Positions 45,393 through 54,477 of a DNA stretch of 64,000 nt are shown here, piece after piece (position 1 is the first letter of the stretch; every line of letters begins with the position of its first letter). Location of the stretch: the NCBI GenBank assembly GCA_963724285.1, contig CAVRUD010000016.1:1-64000 (forward strand). Reading direction: 5' to 3'. The stretch comes from CAVRUD01 sp963724285 (GTDB taxonomy: Bacteria > Chloroflexota > Chloroflexia > Thermomicrobiales > UBA6265). Both the position numbers and the translations under genes were made by a program. The notes under the pieces were generated by a model. The model was not told the DNA's origin. It did no database searches and worked only from the letters and a program-made list of their open reading frames with translations.

Positions 45393-46077
45393 AGGTGTAC
45401 GTAGAGTAGATCGAGCCGTTGTGCTTGACGTCCTGGATGATGAACCCGGCCCGTTCCAGCATCGGCTCCAGCAGCCAGCTGAAGGTGCTGTGCTCCTCGC
45501 GGAGGTGGGTCTCCAGCTCTGCCCGCGTCCAGCCGCTTCCCGGGGAAGAGGCCGCGCCCGACAGCCATTGTTCGACGATCTGATCGGTCTCGCCCGGCTC
45601 GAAGGAATAGATCAGGTCGCGGAGGAACAGGACGCCGCCGGGCGCCAGGATCCCGGCGATCCGCTCCAGCGCGATCGCCTTCCAAAAGTCGGGGAGGTGG
45701 TGCAGGGCGTGGCGAGTGTAGACGAAGTCGACCGGATCGCCGCGGTGATTGTACGAGAGGAATCCGGCGTGGACGACATCGAGGTTCGGAATGTTCGACC
45801 GCTTGCGCTTCTCGGCCAGTACGGCCAACATCTCCTGCGAGACATCGACCGCGATCACCCGCTTGCAGTACGGCGCGGCGGCGAGGGCGAAGGTGCCGGT
45901 GCCCGCGCCCAGATCGACGAGCGTGTGCGATTTGCTCAGGCCGAGGCCTTGCAGTTCGGCCAGATCTTCCTGGGGGTTCGTCCCGGCCTTCTGGTCATAG
46001 GTTGGGACGTATCCAGGGTCAAAGTGCTCCATGCCAGCATGGGCCACCTCGTCGATATACCAGCGGGGTCTCTCCAC
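45376..46077 (-). CDS. Class I SAM-dependent methyltransferase
   Basis: About 233 residues from GTG 46077, which has AAGGAG upstream; the frame is open to 46179 but that extension is not family-like. Motif I is TLVDLGAGTGTFALAAA, post-I is VIAVDVSQEM, motif IV is FVYTRHALHHLPDFWK, then GGVLFLRDLIYSFEPGE. This is the general methyltransferase type 11/25 fold. The substrate is unknown. It is transcribed toward the Eis-like gene. Confidence 0.83.
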   Translation of the reverse strand: MERPRWYIDEVAHAGMEHFDPGYVPTYDQKAGTNPQEDLAELQGLGLSKSHTLVDLGAGTGTFALAAAPYCKRVIAVDVSQEMLAVLAEKRKRSNIPNLDVVHAGFLSYNHRGDPVDFVYTRHALHHLPDFWKAIALERIAGILAPGGVLFLRDLIYSFEPGETDQIVEQWLSGAASSPGSGWTRAELETHLREEHSTFSWLLEPMLERAGFIIQDVKHNGSIYSTYTCVVAR

Positions 46078-46296
46078 GCGCTCCTTGCTCCTCTTCGCGC
46101 CGCCTATCCCGAGCCACACGCCGGGATGGGCGGACCGGGCCGCTGGGCAGGAATGACGGCAAACCCATCGCTCCCCCACTCCGATGCGCCCCGATACGTC
46201 CTTAGCCTACCATCTAGGCGAGCGCGTCCGACCGCGCCCCGGCCTAACACCGGCCTTTGTGATGCGGTTGTCTGGGAAGGCGAAAGGAGTTCCGCG

Positions 46297-46647
46297 ATGA
46301 CGACGCTCCCGACAATTGACCGAGCAATTCGACCGACAGTCGCGCGGATCTGGCGGGGAAGGACGCCCCGCGCCCGGGCGGACGAGTACGCCGCCTATCT
46401 CTACGAGCACGGCATCAAGCCCCTGGAAGAGAAGGCGCTCGGGGTGCTCTCCCTCCGCGAGGACCGCGAAACCGAGAGCGAGTTCATCACCATCTCCTTC
46501 TGGGCGGACATCCCCGCGATGTCCGTCTTTGCCGGCGACGACCCGACCCGGATCCACCACCTGGACCGCGACCCCGAATTCCTGATCGAACTCCCGGAGC
46601 GCGTCCAGATCCTCCAGATCGTCGGCAGCCACGGGCAAACGGGCTAG
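46297..46647 (+). CDS. Antibiotic-biosynthesis-monooxygenase-like (ABM, dimeric alpha/beta barrel) protein
   Basis: A 116-residue protein with an ABM-like pattern: ARIWRGRTPRARADEYAAYL near residue 16, a central EFITISFWADIPAMSVFAGD near 61 and a C-terminal strand VQILQIVGS. AAAGGAG lies before ATG 46297. Such small barrels may be heme-degrading enzymes, oxygenases or stress proteins; no catalytic residues allow a choice. Confidence 0.75.
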   Translation: MTTLPTIDRAIRPTVARIWRGRTPRARADEYAAYLYEHGIKPLEEKALGVLSLREDRETESEFITISFWADIPAMSVFAGDDPTRIHHLDRDPEFLIELPERVQILQIVGSHGQTG

Positions 46648-46716
46648 GCCGGCAAATCACGAGACTGACCCTGGTGGCCAACCATGGCGTCAATTACCGC
46701 AAAGGCGTAACCCGGT

Positions 46717-46837
46717 GTAGGGGCAGACCGATGTGTCTGGCCCCCGGCGCCCGCCAACGCGGTTCGCATCGAGAACGCGTCTCGAGACCGAAACGCCGCG
46801 TCTGCGTGGCCGGGCAGACACACCGGTCTGCCCCTAC
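46717..46837. repeat. Miniature inverted-repeat element, family A, copy 2 (121 bp)
   Basis: The ends GTAGGGGCAGACCGATGTGT and the complement ending TCTGCCCCTAC at 46837 match copy 1 at 16516-16650. The interior shares several blocks with it but is 14 bases shorter. It lies in the gap between two convergent genes. Confidence 0.85.
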
Positions 46838-46874
46838 AACGGTTTCCGGCATGTCCAATGTTCGCCCGTTGGCC

Positions 46875-48854
46875 CTACCGTTCCGGAACGGTCCCGCCGT
46901 CGGCAGAGTCAATGGTAAGTTCGACCAACACCTCGTTTGCGCCGACCTGGGCGTCGACGGTGCAGGCTACCCGGTCGACGGTACCGGCGGCGGGCGCTTC
47001 ACAGGCGAGTTCCATCTTCATCGCGCCGAGGGTTACGAGGGGCTGCCCCGCGGCAACGCGGTCGCCGGAGGCCGCATGGATCGCCAGCACCCGGCCCGGC
47101 ATCGGCGCTCGGACCCGCCCGTCGTGGGCCTGCGTCCGCTCCATCTGAGCGGCCACACGACGTCCGCCCGCCCGGATGACCCAGCAGCCACCGGCACCCG
47201 CGATCTCCATCCCATCGTCGCGCTCGATCACGGCCATGCGGGCGACATCGGCCCCGGCCGCAATCGTCCAGACGCCGGCGGCATCGCGCCACCACCGCAA
47301 CGGCACCGGCCCGGACGCCGTCTCGATTTCCCAACCGGCGCCGCGGCGGCGGAGCGTGACCCGCGCCTCCCAATCGTCGCCGTGAAAGGTGAGGGCGGCG
47401 TCGCCGGAGAGCCGAAACGGACCGATCGCCGACCAGGGATCGCGGGCGGTCTCCTGACCGCGATCGAGGGTCCGCGCCACTGCCGCCAGCAATGCCGGGG
47501 CGCGGTCCGGCACGGACGGAAGAATGGTCCCGGCTGTCTGGGTTGTTGCCTGACCGAGTTGGGTCTGCGGCGCGTCGAGGAGATCGATCAGCCAGGAGAC
47601 GTTCGTCGCGACCCCGGCGATCACGGTCTCACGCAGGGCCAGCCGGAGCGCGGCGAGCGCGCTCGGACGATCCGAGCCGCTCGCGACGACCTTGGCCAGC
47701 ATCGCGTCGTAGGTCGAAGGCACGGTATCGCCGCTGGCGTACCCGGCATCGACCCGGATGTCCGGGCGCAAAGGCCAGGAGACGATCTCCAGGCGGCCGG
47801 TGACCGGAAAGAATCCCTTTGAAGGATCCTCGGCGTAGATTCGCGCTTCGATCGCATGACCCCGCGGTGTCGGAGGGCTGTTCAGGTCCGGCAACCCGTC
47901 CGTCGCGATGGCCAGCTGCAATTCGACCAGATCCAGGCCGGTGACCGCTTCAGTCACCGGGTGCTCGACCTGGATCCGGGGATTGATCTCGAGGAAGGCC
48001 AGTGTGCCGTCACCGCCGAGCAGGAACTCGGCGGTCGCGATCCCGCGCAGCCCGACCTCCTTGCCGATCCTACGGGCATGCTCGTGCAGCGCGGCCCGGA
48101 GGCCGGCGGCGATATTCGGTGCGGGCGCTTCCTCGATCACCTTTTGGGCACGGCGCTGGAGGGAGCAGTCCCGGTCGCCGAGCGCAATCGCCCTCTTGCC
48201 GTCCCCCGCGATCTGGACCTCGACGTGGCGGGCGTCGACGAGCTCGCGTTCCAGGTAGACGGCGGTGCCGGCGCCCGCCGTCTGGCTCTCCCGGCGCGAT
48301 GCCCGGATGCCCTCGACCAAATCCGCTTCTCCCTGGACCCGGCGCAATCCCCGGCCGCCGCCCGCGCCGGCCGGCTTGACCAGCAGGGGATACCCAACCT
48401 GGCGCCCGGCCGCGATCCACTCCTCGGGATCGTCGCCAAGTGGCGGGCTGCCTGCCAGTACCGGCGCGCCGGCCCGGACCGCCGCATCCCTGGTCGCCAG
48501 CTTGTCGCCGCAGAGGCGCAGGGTCTCCGCCGAGGGTCCAACAAAGGTGATCCCAGCCGCCGCACATGCCTCGGCCAGGTCCGCCCGCTCGCTCAGAAAG
48601 CCGTAGCCGGGATGAAGCAGGTCGGCGCCGGAACGAGTCGCCGCCGCGATCACACTGGGGACATCCAGCTCGCTGCCGGCCGCGCCGACGCGTTCGATGC
48701 GGCCGACCACGCGGGCCGCGTAGCCCTCCAGGTCGGGATCGCCCAGGAGGACGATCGGGATCGCGCCAAGGCGACGGCAGGTCGCGGCGATCCGGACGGC
48801 GATCTCACCCCGATTCGCGATCGCGACACGCCGGCCGGATACCGTCGCCGTCAC
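46875..48854 (-). CDS. Acyl-CoA carboxylase alpha subunit (biotin carboxylase-BCCP)
   Basis: A 659-residue protein. The biotin carboxylase part has ANRGEIAVRI, LHPGYGFLSERADLAEAC, VKPAGAGGGRGLRRV (ATP grasp) and FLEINPRIQVEHPVTE. The C-terminal BCCP domain has GAMKMEL with the biotin-accepting Lys; the residue before Ala-Met-Lys-Met is Gly where Glu is usual. Length and neighbours fit 3-methylcrotonyl-CoA carboxylase alpha (leucine degradation). The ATG overlaps the upstream hydratase stop by 4 bases. Confidence 0.88.
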   Translation of the reverse strand: MTATVSGRRVAIANRGEIAVRIAATCRRLGAIPIVLLGDPDLEGYAARVVGRIERVGAAGSELDVPSVIAAATRSGADLLHPGYGFLSERADLAEACAAAGITFVGPSAETLRLCGDKLATRDAAVRAGAPVLAGSPPLGDDPEEWIAAGRQVGYPLLVKPAGAGGGRGLRRVQGEADLVEGIRASRRESQTAGAGTAVYLERELVDARHVEVQIAGDGKRAIALGDRDCSLQRRAQKVIEEAPAPNIAAGLRAALHEHARRIGKEVGLRGIATAEFLLGGDGTLAFLEINPRIQVEHPVTEAVTGLDLVELQLAIATDGLPDLNSPPTPRGHAIEARIYAEDPSKGFFPVTGRLEIVSWPLRPDIRVDAGYASGDTVPSTYDAMLAKVVASGSDRPSALAALRLALRETVIAGVATNVSWLIDLLDAPQTQLGQATTQTAGTILPSVPDRAPALLAAVARTLDRGQETARDPWSAIGPFRLSGDAALTFHGDDWEARVTLRRRGAGWEIETASGPVPLRWWRDAAGVWTIAAGADVARMAVIERDDGMEIAGAGGCWVIRAGGRRVAAQMERTQAHDGRVRAPMPGRVLAIHAASGDRVAAGQPLVTLGAMKMELACEAPAAGTVDRVACTVDAQVGANEVLVELTIDSADGGTVPER

Positions 48855-49690
48855 GATTCCGCCCCGTCGGCCACGACCCAGGCCGGCGAGCGCTTTTCCA
48901 GGAAGGCCGCCAGGCCCTCCCGGCCCTCGGCGCTGGCGAGCCGCTCGGCCAGCAGGTCGACCGTCGCGTTGCGAATGACCGCCGGGCTCTTCCCGAGACT
49001 CTCCGGTAGGCGCTTGATCGTCGCCAGGGCGCCGGGAGCGCCGCGCAGGAGATCGGCAACCACGGCGTCGACGGAGGAATCGATCTCTCCCGCGGGGGCA
49101 ACCTCATGCACGAGACCGATGCGCAGGGCAGTTTCGGCGTCGAAGGGCGCGGCGCGGAGGATCCGGGCCCGCGCCTCCCGGTTGCCGAGGGCGGCGTAGA
49201 CGTACGGAGCGATCACGGCGGCGACCAAGCCGAGGCGGGCTTCGCTCAGGGCGAAGCGGGCATCGTCCGCCGCAACCACGATGTCGGACGCGCAGATCAG
49301 GCCCAGGGCGCCGCCGAACGCCGCGCCGTGGACCAAGGCCACGATCGGTCGGGGGCAGGCGGCCATCGCGCCCAAAAGCCCGACGATTCCTTCGGCGTCG
49401 GAGCGTGCCAGGCCCTCCGCCGCGGACGAGGCGAACTCCCCGATATCGGCGCCCGCGCAGAACGCCGGCCCCTCGCCGGCAAGCACGACGACGCGGACGC
49501 CGTCGGAGGAGCCAGCTTCCTGAATGGCCCGATGCAGCAGCGCGACCAACCCGCGCGAGAGCGCATTGCGCCGAGCAGGACGATTCATCGTGATCCGGAG
49601 CACCGCGCCGCTTCGTTCGACGCGGACCGGCGATTCGTGACTGGCCTGACCCGTCGCGGGCGCCGTTGCCCGCTGTGCTGGGAGATTCAT
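48851..49690 (-). CDS. Enoyl-CoA hydratase/isomerase family, likely methylglutaconyl-CoA hydratase
   Basis: A 279-residue crotonase. ITMNRPARRNALSRGLVALL, then FCAGADIGEFA (oxyanion-hole stretch) and VHGAAFGGALGLICASDIVV are present, with SEARLGLVAAVIAPYV following. Between an alpha and a beta carboxylase subunit, a crotonase most often hydrates 3-methylglutaconyl-CoA, the next step of leucine breakdown. That assignment is by context. Translationally coupled to the carboxylase alpha gene. Confidence 0.85.
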   Translation of the reverse strand: MNLPAQRATAPATGQASHESPVRVERSGAVLRITMNRPARRNALSRGLVALLHRAIQEAGSSDGVRVVVLAGEGPAFCAGADIGEFASSAAEGLARSDAEGIVGLLGAMAACPRPIVALVHGAAFGGALGLICASDIVVAADDARFALSEARLGLVAAVIAPYVYAALGNREARARILRAAPFDAETALRIGLVHEVAPAGEIDSSVDAVVADLLRGAPGALATIKRLPESLGKSPAVIRNATVDLLAERLASAEGREGLAAFLEKRSPAWVVADGAES

Positions 49691-49812
49691 GCCTCTGTTT
49701 GCCCCCTGTCGCCGGTCTCACATCGACCGGCCAATCCGGCGAACCCGGTACAGCGTTGTACCAAATCTTGCGCGGTCGGACCGCGTTTCTACCAGCGGCC
49801 GCGCACGAAACC

Positions 49813-49836
49813 GGCCGCCCGATTGCTCGGGCGGCC
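49813..49836 (-). terminator. Hairpin between the SH3-like gene and the hydratase
   Basis: GGCCGCCCGATTGCTCGGGC plus GGCC: a perfect 10-bp stem with a 4-base loop, followed on the minus strand by GGTTTCG. Likely ends the transcript of the gene at 49901-50227. The rest of 49691-49900 holds no gene. Confidence 0.55.
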
Positions 49837-49900
49837 AGCTCGCGCGTCGCGGTGCTATCGCTGTGGCGCATGGTTAGAGGGTTAGCGGTCTGAGATCCGC

Positions 49901-50227
49901 CTACTCGTAGGCGAGAAAATCTCCTGCCACCCAGGCGCCGCTAGACGCGGAGGTAATGTCCGGATTGCGGGGCTGCACCTGGTACCAAGTGAAGCCGTCG
50001 GCGTACTCGGGCTCGCCAGCGATGGTCAGGGCCATCCCACCAAAGAGTTCACCGGTGATCTCGCTGTCGAGTCCAGGAGCTCTACGAACGTTGGCGACAT
50101 CGACGGCAACGACGACTTCGGCGCCATCGGGGAATCCGCTTTGCCCGGTCTGAGCCGAAGTGCCGTGCGGGACGGCGACAAGTACCCCGAGGAGCAGGGC
50201 AAAGAGGGCAAATCCGATACGGCGCAT
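49901..50227 (-). CDS. Small secreted SH3-like protein
   Basis: A 108-residue protein from ATG 50227, directly after a GAAGGAGGT ribosome site. A signal peptide (FALFALLLGVLVAVPHGTSA) is followed by one bacterial SH3-like repeat (VANVRRAPGLDSEITGELFG, then TWYQVQ and GAWVAGDFL). Such domains bind cell-wall or surface ligands. It stands alone and interrupts the carboxylase gene set. Confidence 0.8.
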   Translation of the reverse strand: MRRIGFALFALLLGVLVAVPHGTSAQTGQSGFPDGAEVVVAVDVANVRRAPGLDSEITGELFGGMALTIAGEPEYADGFTWYQVQPRNPDITSASSGAWVAGDFLAYE

Positions 50228-50562
50228 GGTGACCTCCTTCACGCGCGTGTGGCCAGTTGGGGGGGGGAATCCGGCGTTGGGTAGGGATTGCAGGAAGGGT
50301 CCCGCCGCCGGCCTGAAAAAGCGAAACGCGCTCCCAATCGGAACGCGCTTACCCCCTCCAACGAACACGACGACGAGCAGGTTCCGCCCAAGATGTAGCC
50401 CGAGTCATATCTCCCCGAAGAGTTCCCAATGATGCGGGAAAACGGCTTTCAGATCGGAAGGGCGTGCTCGATCTTGATCGCGCCAGTCGGCACACGGATC
50501 GACCTGAGAGGAGTACTGGCTCCGACCACGACGGGCTCTAGAAGACATGGTACGATGTGGTC
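50228..50562. other. Intergenic region before the VapBC module
   Basis: No gene was recognised. A run of nine G lies at 50259-50267. The promoter of the toxin-antitoxin pair should be at the right end; TACGAT near 50550 is a possible -10 box. Confidence 0.4.
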
Positions 50563-50787
50563 ATGGTAGCCAAAGTGATCGAACTTTCGGACGAACTCCA
50601 ACGAGAGATTGAGGAACTTTCTCGGCTGATGGGCCGGGACGAGGCTGATCTCGTGCGGGATGCGATCACAACATTTGTCCAAGCCCATCAGGTCCCTCGG
50701 CCCAAATCCGATGGCATCATCGATGACCCAGATCTCGACGCGCGGGATATCGACGAGTGGTTGGCCGCCAACTGGCGCCCTGAGTGA
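50563..50787 (+). CDS. VapB-type antitoxin (ribbon-helix-helix-like)
   Basis: A 74-residue protein: KVIELSDELQREIEELSRLM and GRDEADLVRDAITTFVQAHQ form a ribbon-helix-helix DNA-binding part, followed by an acidic tail (DDPDLDARDIDEWLAANW) that would bind the toxin. ATG 50563 is preferred over GTG 50557. Its stop overlaps the toxin start (GTGA). Confidence 0.85.
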   Translation: MVAKVIELSDELQREIEELSRLMGRDEADLVRDAITTFVQAHQVPRPKSDGIIDDPDLDARDIDEWLAANWRPE

Positions 50788-51188
50788 TCACGTTCGACAC
50801 ATCAGCGCTATTTGCTCGCCTTAATCAACGAGACGCGAATCACGATCGGATATTGACCGCGATGGCTGCCGAACCTCCTCCGTGGATCGTGCCGGTGGCG
50901 ATCCTCGGCGAACTCGGATACCTCGTCAACCAACGCGGAACCACCACCGCGCTCGATATCTTCTTGTTGGACATCGAAGAGGGAACCTACGTCCTCGACT
51001 CCGGATCTAATGACATTGGTCGCGTCCGGTCGCTGGTCAAACGGTACGCGGATTTCCCACTTGGGCTTGTCGATGCGATCGTCATCGCCTGCGCAGAGCG
51101 CAACGGCGGCCGTGTTGCAACGCTCGACCAACGGCACTTCGGCGTCGTCGCCCGCGAAGGAACGATCACGATTCTGCCGAGTTCATAG
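50784..51188 (+). CDS. VapC-type PIN-domain toxin
   Basis: A 134-residue PIN RNase with all four acidic residues: Asp5 (TFDTSALFA), Glu43 (ILGELGYLV), Asp97 (GLVDAIVIACAERNG) and Asp115 (TLDQRHFG). It would cleave RNA when free of the antitoxin. GTG 50784 overlaps the antitoxin stop. Unlike the relic at 22296, this module looks complete. Confidence 0.88.
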   Translation: MITFDTSALFARLNQRDANHDRILTAMAAEPPPWIVPVAILGELGYLVNQRGTTTALDIFLLDIEEGTYVLDSGSNDIGRVRSLVKRYADFPLGLVDAIVIACAERNGGRVATLDQRHFGVVAREGTITILPSS

Positions 51189-51768
51189 CGGCGCCAATTC
51201 AGACCACGATGCCATCCTCCTGTCGCATCGCTCGCTGGTCGTCTTGTGCGGCCCGGCTGGAGCCGGCAAAAGCACCTTCGCCCGGTCCTTCGTCCAGGAC
51301 AATCGCTTGCCGATGGTGGCCCTGTCATCGGATGCCTGCCGCCTCACACTATGCGACAAGCTGAACACGGTGCCCGAGGGGGACTGGACCCAGCTGCAGG
51401 AGCACACGTTCCGATTTTTCTTGACGGTCGTCGAAAGTCGGCTGAGCCTCGGACGTCCTACACTCGCTGACGGTGCGAATCTTCACCGTGAGTTGCGGGA
51501 GGGACTGCTAACGTCAGCACGGAAGCACGGCTACCGAAGCGCGCTCGTCGTGTTTGATCTCTCGCTCGACACCTGCTTGGCCCAGAATGAGCAGCGTGAA
51601 CCCGCTTGCCGCGTCCCTGAACGACTGATTCGCATGGAGCGACAGGCGCTCGACGACCTGCTGCCGCATCTGTGCGAAAAAGGGTGGGATCGAATCGAGG
51701 AACCTAACGAACGGCGACGCACGGTGCCGATGAAGATAGGTCCCGAAAACGCCTCGTCTTCGTATTAG
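51189..51768 (+). CDS. P-loop kinase (AAA_33, polynucleotide-kinase-like); start unclear
   Basis: Open frame in phase with LVVLCGPAGAGKSTFARSFV (Walker A), SSDACRLTLCDKL and a basic C-terminal part RVPERLIRMERQALDDLL. The shape matches the kinase domain of bacterial Pnkp and related AAA_33 proteins. No ATG, GTG or TTG stands before the Walker motif after the VapC stop, except a TTG inside the strand that leads into it. The 5' end may be truncated or a CTG may be used. It overlaps the end of the carboxyltransferase gene by four bases. Confidence 0.65.
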
Positions 51769-53357
51769 ATCCGCAACACCCCATAGTCCGTCGCCGGGAT
51801 TGGGGCGTTGAGGGTCGTGGCTAAGGCCAGGCCTAGGACCTGGCGCGTCTGGCGCGGGTCGATGATGCCGTCGTCCCAGAGGCGGGCGGTGGCGAAGTAG
51901 GGGCTGGCCTCCTCGTCGTAGCGTCGCTCGACCTCGCGCCGGATGGCTGCCAGTCCTTCCTCGTCCAGAGGCTCACCCTTGGCCTGGGCGGCGGCGCGGC
52001 GGATGTCGGTCAGTACCCCGGCCGCCTGCTCGCCGCCCATCACCGCGATCTTGTGGGTCGGCCAGGAGAAGACGAAGCGCGGATCGTAGGCCCGGCCGCA
52101 CATCGCGTAGTTCCCGGCCCCGTACGACGCCCCGATCATGACCGTCAGCTTCGGTACCTGGGCCACCGCGACCGCGGCGACCATCTTTGCCCCGTCCCGG
52201 GCAACCCCGGCGTGCTCCGCATCCCGTCCGACGATGAACCCGGTGATGTTCTGGAAGAACAGGAGCGGGATCTTCTGCTGGGCGCAGAGCATGACGAAGT
52301 GAGCGCCCTTGCGGGCCGACTCGGGGAAAAGCACGCCGTTGTTGGCTAGCACCCCAACCGGAATCCCATAGAGATGGCCGAACCCGCAAACCAACGTCTG
52401 ACCGTAATTCGCCTTGAACTCGCGGAACCCGCCACCATCGAGAATGCGGCGCAGCACGGCGCGGATGTCGTACGGGCGGCGGGGATCGGACGGGATCAGG
52501 GAGAGGAGATCGGAAGGATCCTCCTCGGGCTCGCGGATCGGCTCGGTCTGCCAGGGCAACGACGGGGGAGTGGGCCGCGGCGCCCGCATCAGATCGTGGG
52601 CGATGGCGAGGGCGGCCGGTTCATCGTCAGCGACGTAGTCGACCACGCCGGAGATCCGGCCGTGGGTGTCAGCCCCGCCCAACTCTTCGGCGGTGACCTC
52701 CTCGCCGGTGGCGGCCTTCACCAACGGCGGCCCCGCCAGAAAGATCGTCCCGGCCCCACGTACGATAACCGCCTCGTCGCACATCGCCGGGACGTAGGCC
52801 CCGCCCGCCGTGCAACTGCCGAGGACGACGGCCACCTGCCGCAGCCCCTGGGCCGAGAGCAGCGCCTGATTGCGGAAGATCCGGCCGAAGTGCTCCTTGT
52901 CCGGAAAGACTTCGCTCTGCAAGGGCAGAAACGCCCCGCCAGAATCGACCAAATAGAGGCAAGGAAGGTGGTTGGCGAAGGCGATCTCCTGGGCGCGGAG
53001 ATGCTTCTTGACCGTCATCGGGAAGTAGGTGCCGCCTTTGACGGTGGGATCGTTAGCGACGACCACCACTTCGCGCCCGCCGATCCGGCCGACGCCGGTG
53101 ACGATCCCGGCCCCGGGGCTGGCCCCGTCGTACATCCCGTCCGCCGCCAGCGGCGAGAATTCCAGGAATGGGGACGCGGGATCGAGCACCCGCTCGATAC
53201 GCTCCCGCACCGGGAACTTACCCCTGGCCCGGCCTCGCGCCTGGGCGGCTTCGCCGCCGCCGGTCGCGGCGACCGCCAGCCGCCGCTGCAATTCTTCAAC
53301 CGCGGCGGCGTTCGCCTCCGCGTAGGAGGTCGCCGCCGGAGCTTGCGTTTCGATCAC
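51765..53357 (-). CDS. Acyl-CoA carboxylase beta subunit (carboxyltransferase), 3-methylcrotonyl-CoA type
   Basis: A 530-residue carboxyltransferase. RERIERVLDPASPFLEFSPL near residue 51, GIVTGVGRIGGREVVVVAND near 82, LYLVDSGGAFLPLQSEVFPD near 134 and GSCTAGGAYVPAMCDEAVIV near 175 are the family blocks. GFIVGRDAEHAGVARDGAKM near 365 and GASYGAGNYAMCGRAYDPRF near 400 match the MCC-beta branch. It pairs with the alpha subunit 3 kb downstream on the same strand. GTG 53357 start. Confidence 0.9.
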   Translation of the reverse strand: MIETQAPAATSYAEANAAAVEELQRRLAVAATGGGEAAQARGRARGKFPVRERIERVLDPASPFLEFSPLAADGMYDGASPGAGIVTGVGRIGGREVVVVANDPTVKGGTYFPMTVKKHLRAQEIAFANHLPCLYLVDSGGAFLPLQSEVFPDKEHFGRIFRNQALLSAQGLRQVAVVLGSCTAGGAYVPAMCDEAVIVRGAGTIFLAGPPLVKAATGEEVTAEELGGADTHGRISGVVDYVADDEPAALAIAHDLMRAPRPTPPSLPWQTEPIREPEEDPSDLLSLIPSDPRRPYDIRAVLRRILDGGGFREFKANYGQTLVCGFGHLYGIPVGVLANNGVLFPESARKGAHFVMLCAQQKIPLLFFQNITGFIVGRDAEHAGVARDGAKMVAAVAVAQVPKLTVMIGASYGAGNYAMCGRAYDPRFVFSWPTHKIAVMGGEQAAGVLTDIRRAAAQAKGEPLDEEGLAAIRREVERRYDEEASPYFATARLWDDGIIDPRQTRQVLGLALATTLNAPIPATDYGVLRI

Positions 53358-54120
53358 TTGCTCATCCTTGAGCTATCCCAGCGGCTCAACCCCATTGTCG
53401 GGCCGCGACGACCTACCAGGGCACATACGGTTCGATGCTACCACCAACGAAGCGAAGCATGAGGTGGCGAGACGGGCAGGTGGTTGACGGCGTCTGCGTA
53501 GCCTGGGGAAGCGTGGGTATCGTCCCTCTCAACGCCCAATGGCAAACGGCCTGGATCATGGGACGACCATCTCTACACAGCCCGGAACAATCGATCCCGG
53601 AATGAGAGGTGGACCCGGCCCTAGCACCCCGTGCAAGGTCACCTGTCCGCCTAGACCTGGGACCGATGTCGCCCCGGCCCTCCCGATCATTCCGCCCCCT
53701 CCCCCCGGGTCCGTCCGAGCCTGTCGAGGAATCTCGATGGAGATGCTGCCGTGAGGACGCCCCGGCCACCGAGAACACGGCATCGTGCTCTCGCAGACGA
53801 CGGCCCCATCGGACCACCGTCTCCATCGAGATCCCTCGACAGGCTGCTGTGAAAAACTCGGCGGCGCCCGCGTACGAACGCGGCACCGGTTTTTCATGCC
53901 GCGGTGGCGAGTCGCGGATCATGAACACTCGGGATGACGGAGTGGGCCAGGCCGACACCTCAAAACGGGCAAATGAACCTGCGCAAGTACTAGCCTGCTG
54001 AATAGGTTGGATGCGGATGTATCCTCTTGCCAAGGAACCGTCTGAAGAATGTGATCGACCTCTCTTGGCGGGAGGCCCATTCAGGCATCGCCCTTTGCTC
54101 TTGTCTCCGCCCGAGGATCA
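53358..54120. other. 760-base region with repeats, no gene recognised
   Basis: No open frame resembles a known protein. The region holds an inverted-repeat element at 53718-53845 and a smaller hairpin (CGCGGCA...TGCCGCG) near 53878-53902. The promoter of the downstream TfoX-N gene should lie near 54090. Confidence 0.5.
53718..53845. repeat. Inverted-repeat element with 28-base arms
   Basis: AGCCTGTCGAGGAATCTCGA and the next 8 bases (53718-53745) match the reverse complement of 53818-53845 at 26 of 28 positions. The arms contain CTCGATGGAGA/TCTCCATCGAG. The 72-base centre has no gene. No other copy was seen in the window. Confidence 0.8.
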
Positions 54121-54477
54121 ATGATGGTTGCCAGCGACACCTTTGCCGAGTTCCTGGGCGAGCAACTCGCTCCGCTCGGTCGCGTCACGATGCGGCGGAT
54201 GTTCGGCAAGACCGGCGTGTTCTGCGACGGGCTGATGTTCGGGATCGTGACCGAGGATACGCTCTACTTCCGGGTTGACGAACTCAACCGGGCGGGCTTC
54301 AAGGAAGTCGAGTCTTTTCCGCCCCTCAGCTACGAGAAGCAGGGCCGCACCATCGATCTCTCCTTCTGGCGAGCGCCGGAGCGACTCCTCGATGAGCCCG
54401 ACGAGTTCGTCACGCAGGCGCGAGAAGCGCTAGAAGCAGCGCGTCGGGTCGCGGCGAAGAGAGCCGGAACGGCCTGA
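54121..54477 (+). CDS. TfoX N-terminal domain protein
   Basis: A 118-residue TfoX/Sxy N-domain protein: LGRVTMRRMFGKTGVFCDGL near residue 19, MFGIVTEDTLYFRVDE near 39 and SYEKQGRTIDLSFWRAPERL near 69. The stand-alone N-domain is widespread and its role is not the competence activation known for full TfoX. Start at ATG 54121 or the adjacent ATG 54124. Confidence 0.85.
   Translation: MMVASDTFAEFLGEQLAPLGRVTMRRMFGKTGVFCDGLMFGIVTEDTLYFRVDELNRAGFKEVESFPPLSYEKQGRTIDLSFWRAPERLLDEPDEFVTQAREALEAARRVAAKRAGTA

Noticed and set aside
49691..49900. Short plus-strand open frames after the hydratase
   Set aside because: Only 60-75 codons, no ribosome site, and they span a terminator hairpin.
50259..50267. 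G9 run as a phase-variable switch
   Set aside because: It lies outside any coding frame, in the leader of the small secreted protein, and no function can be argued from sequence.
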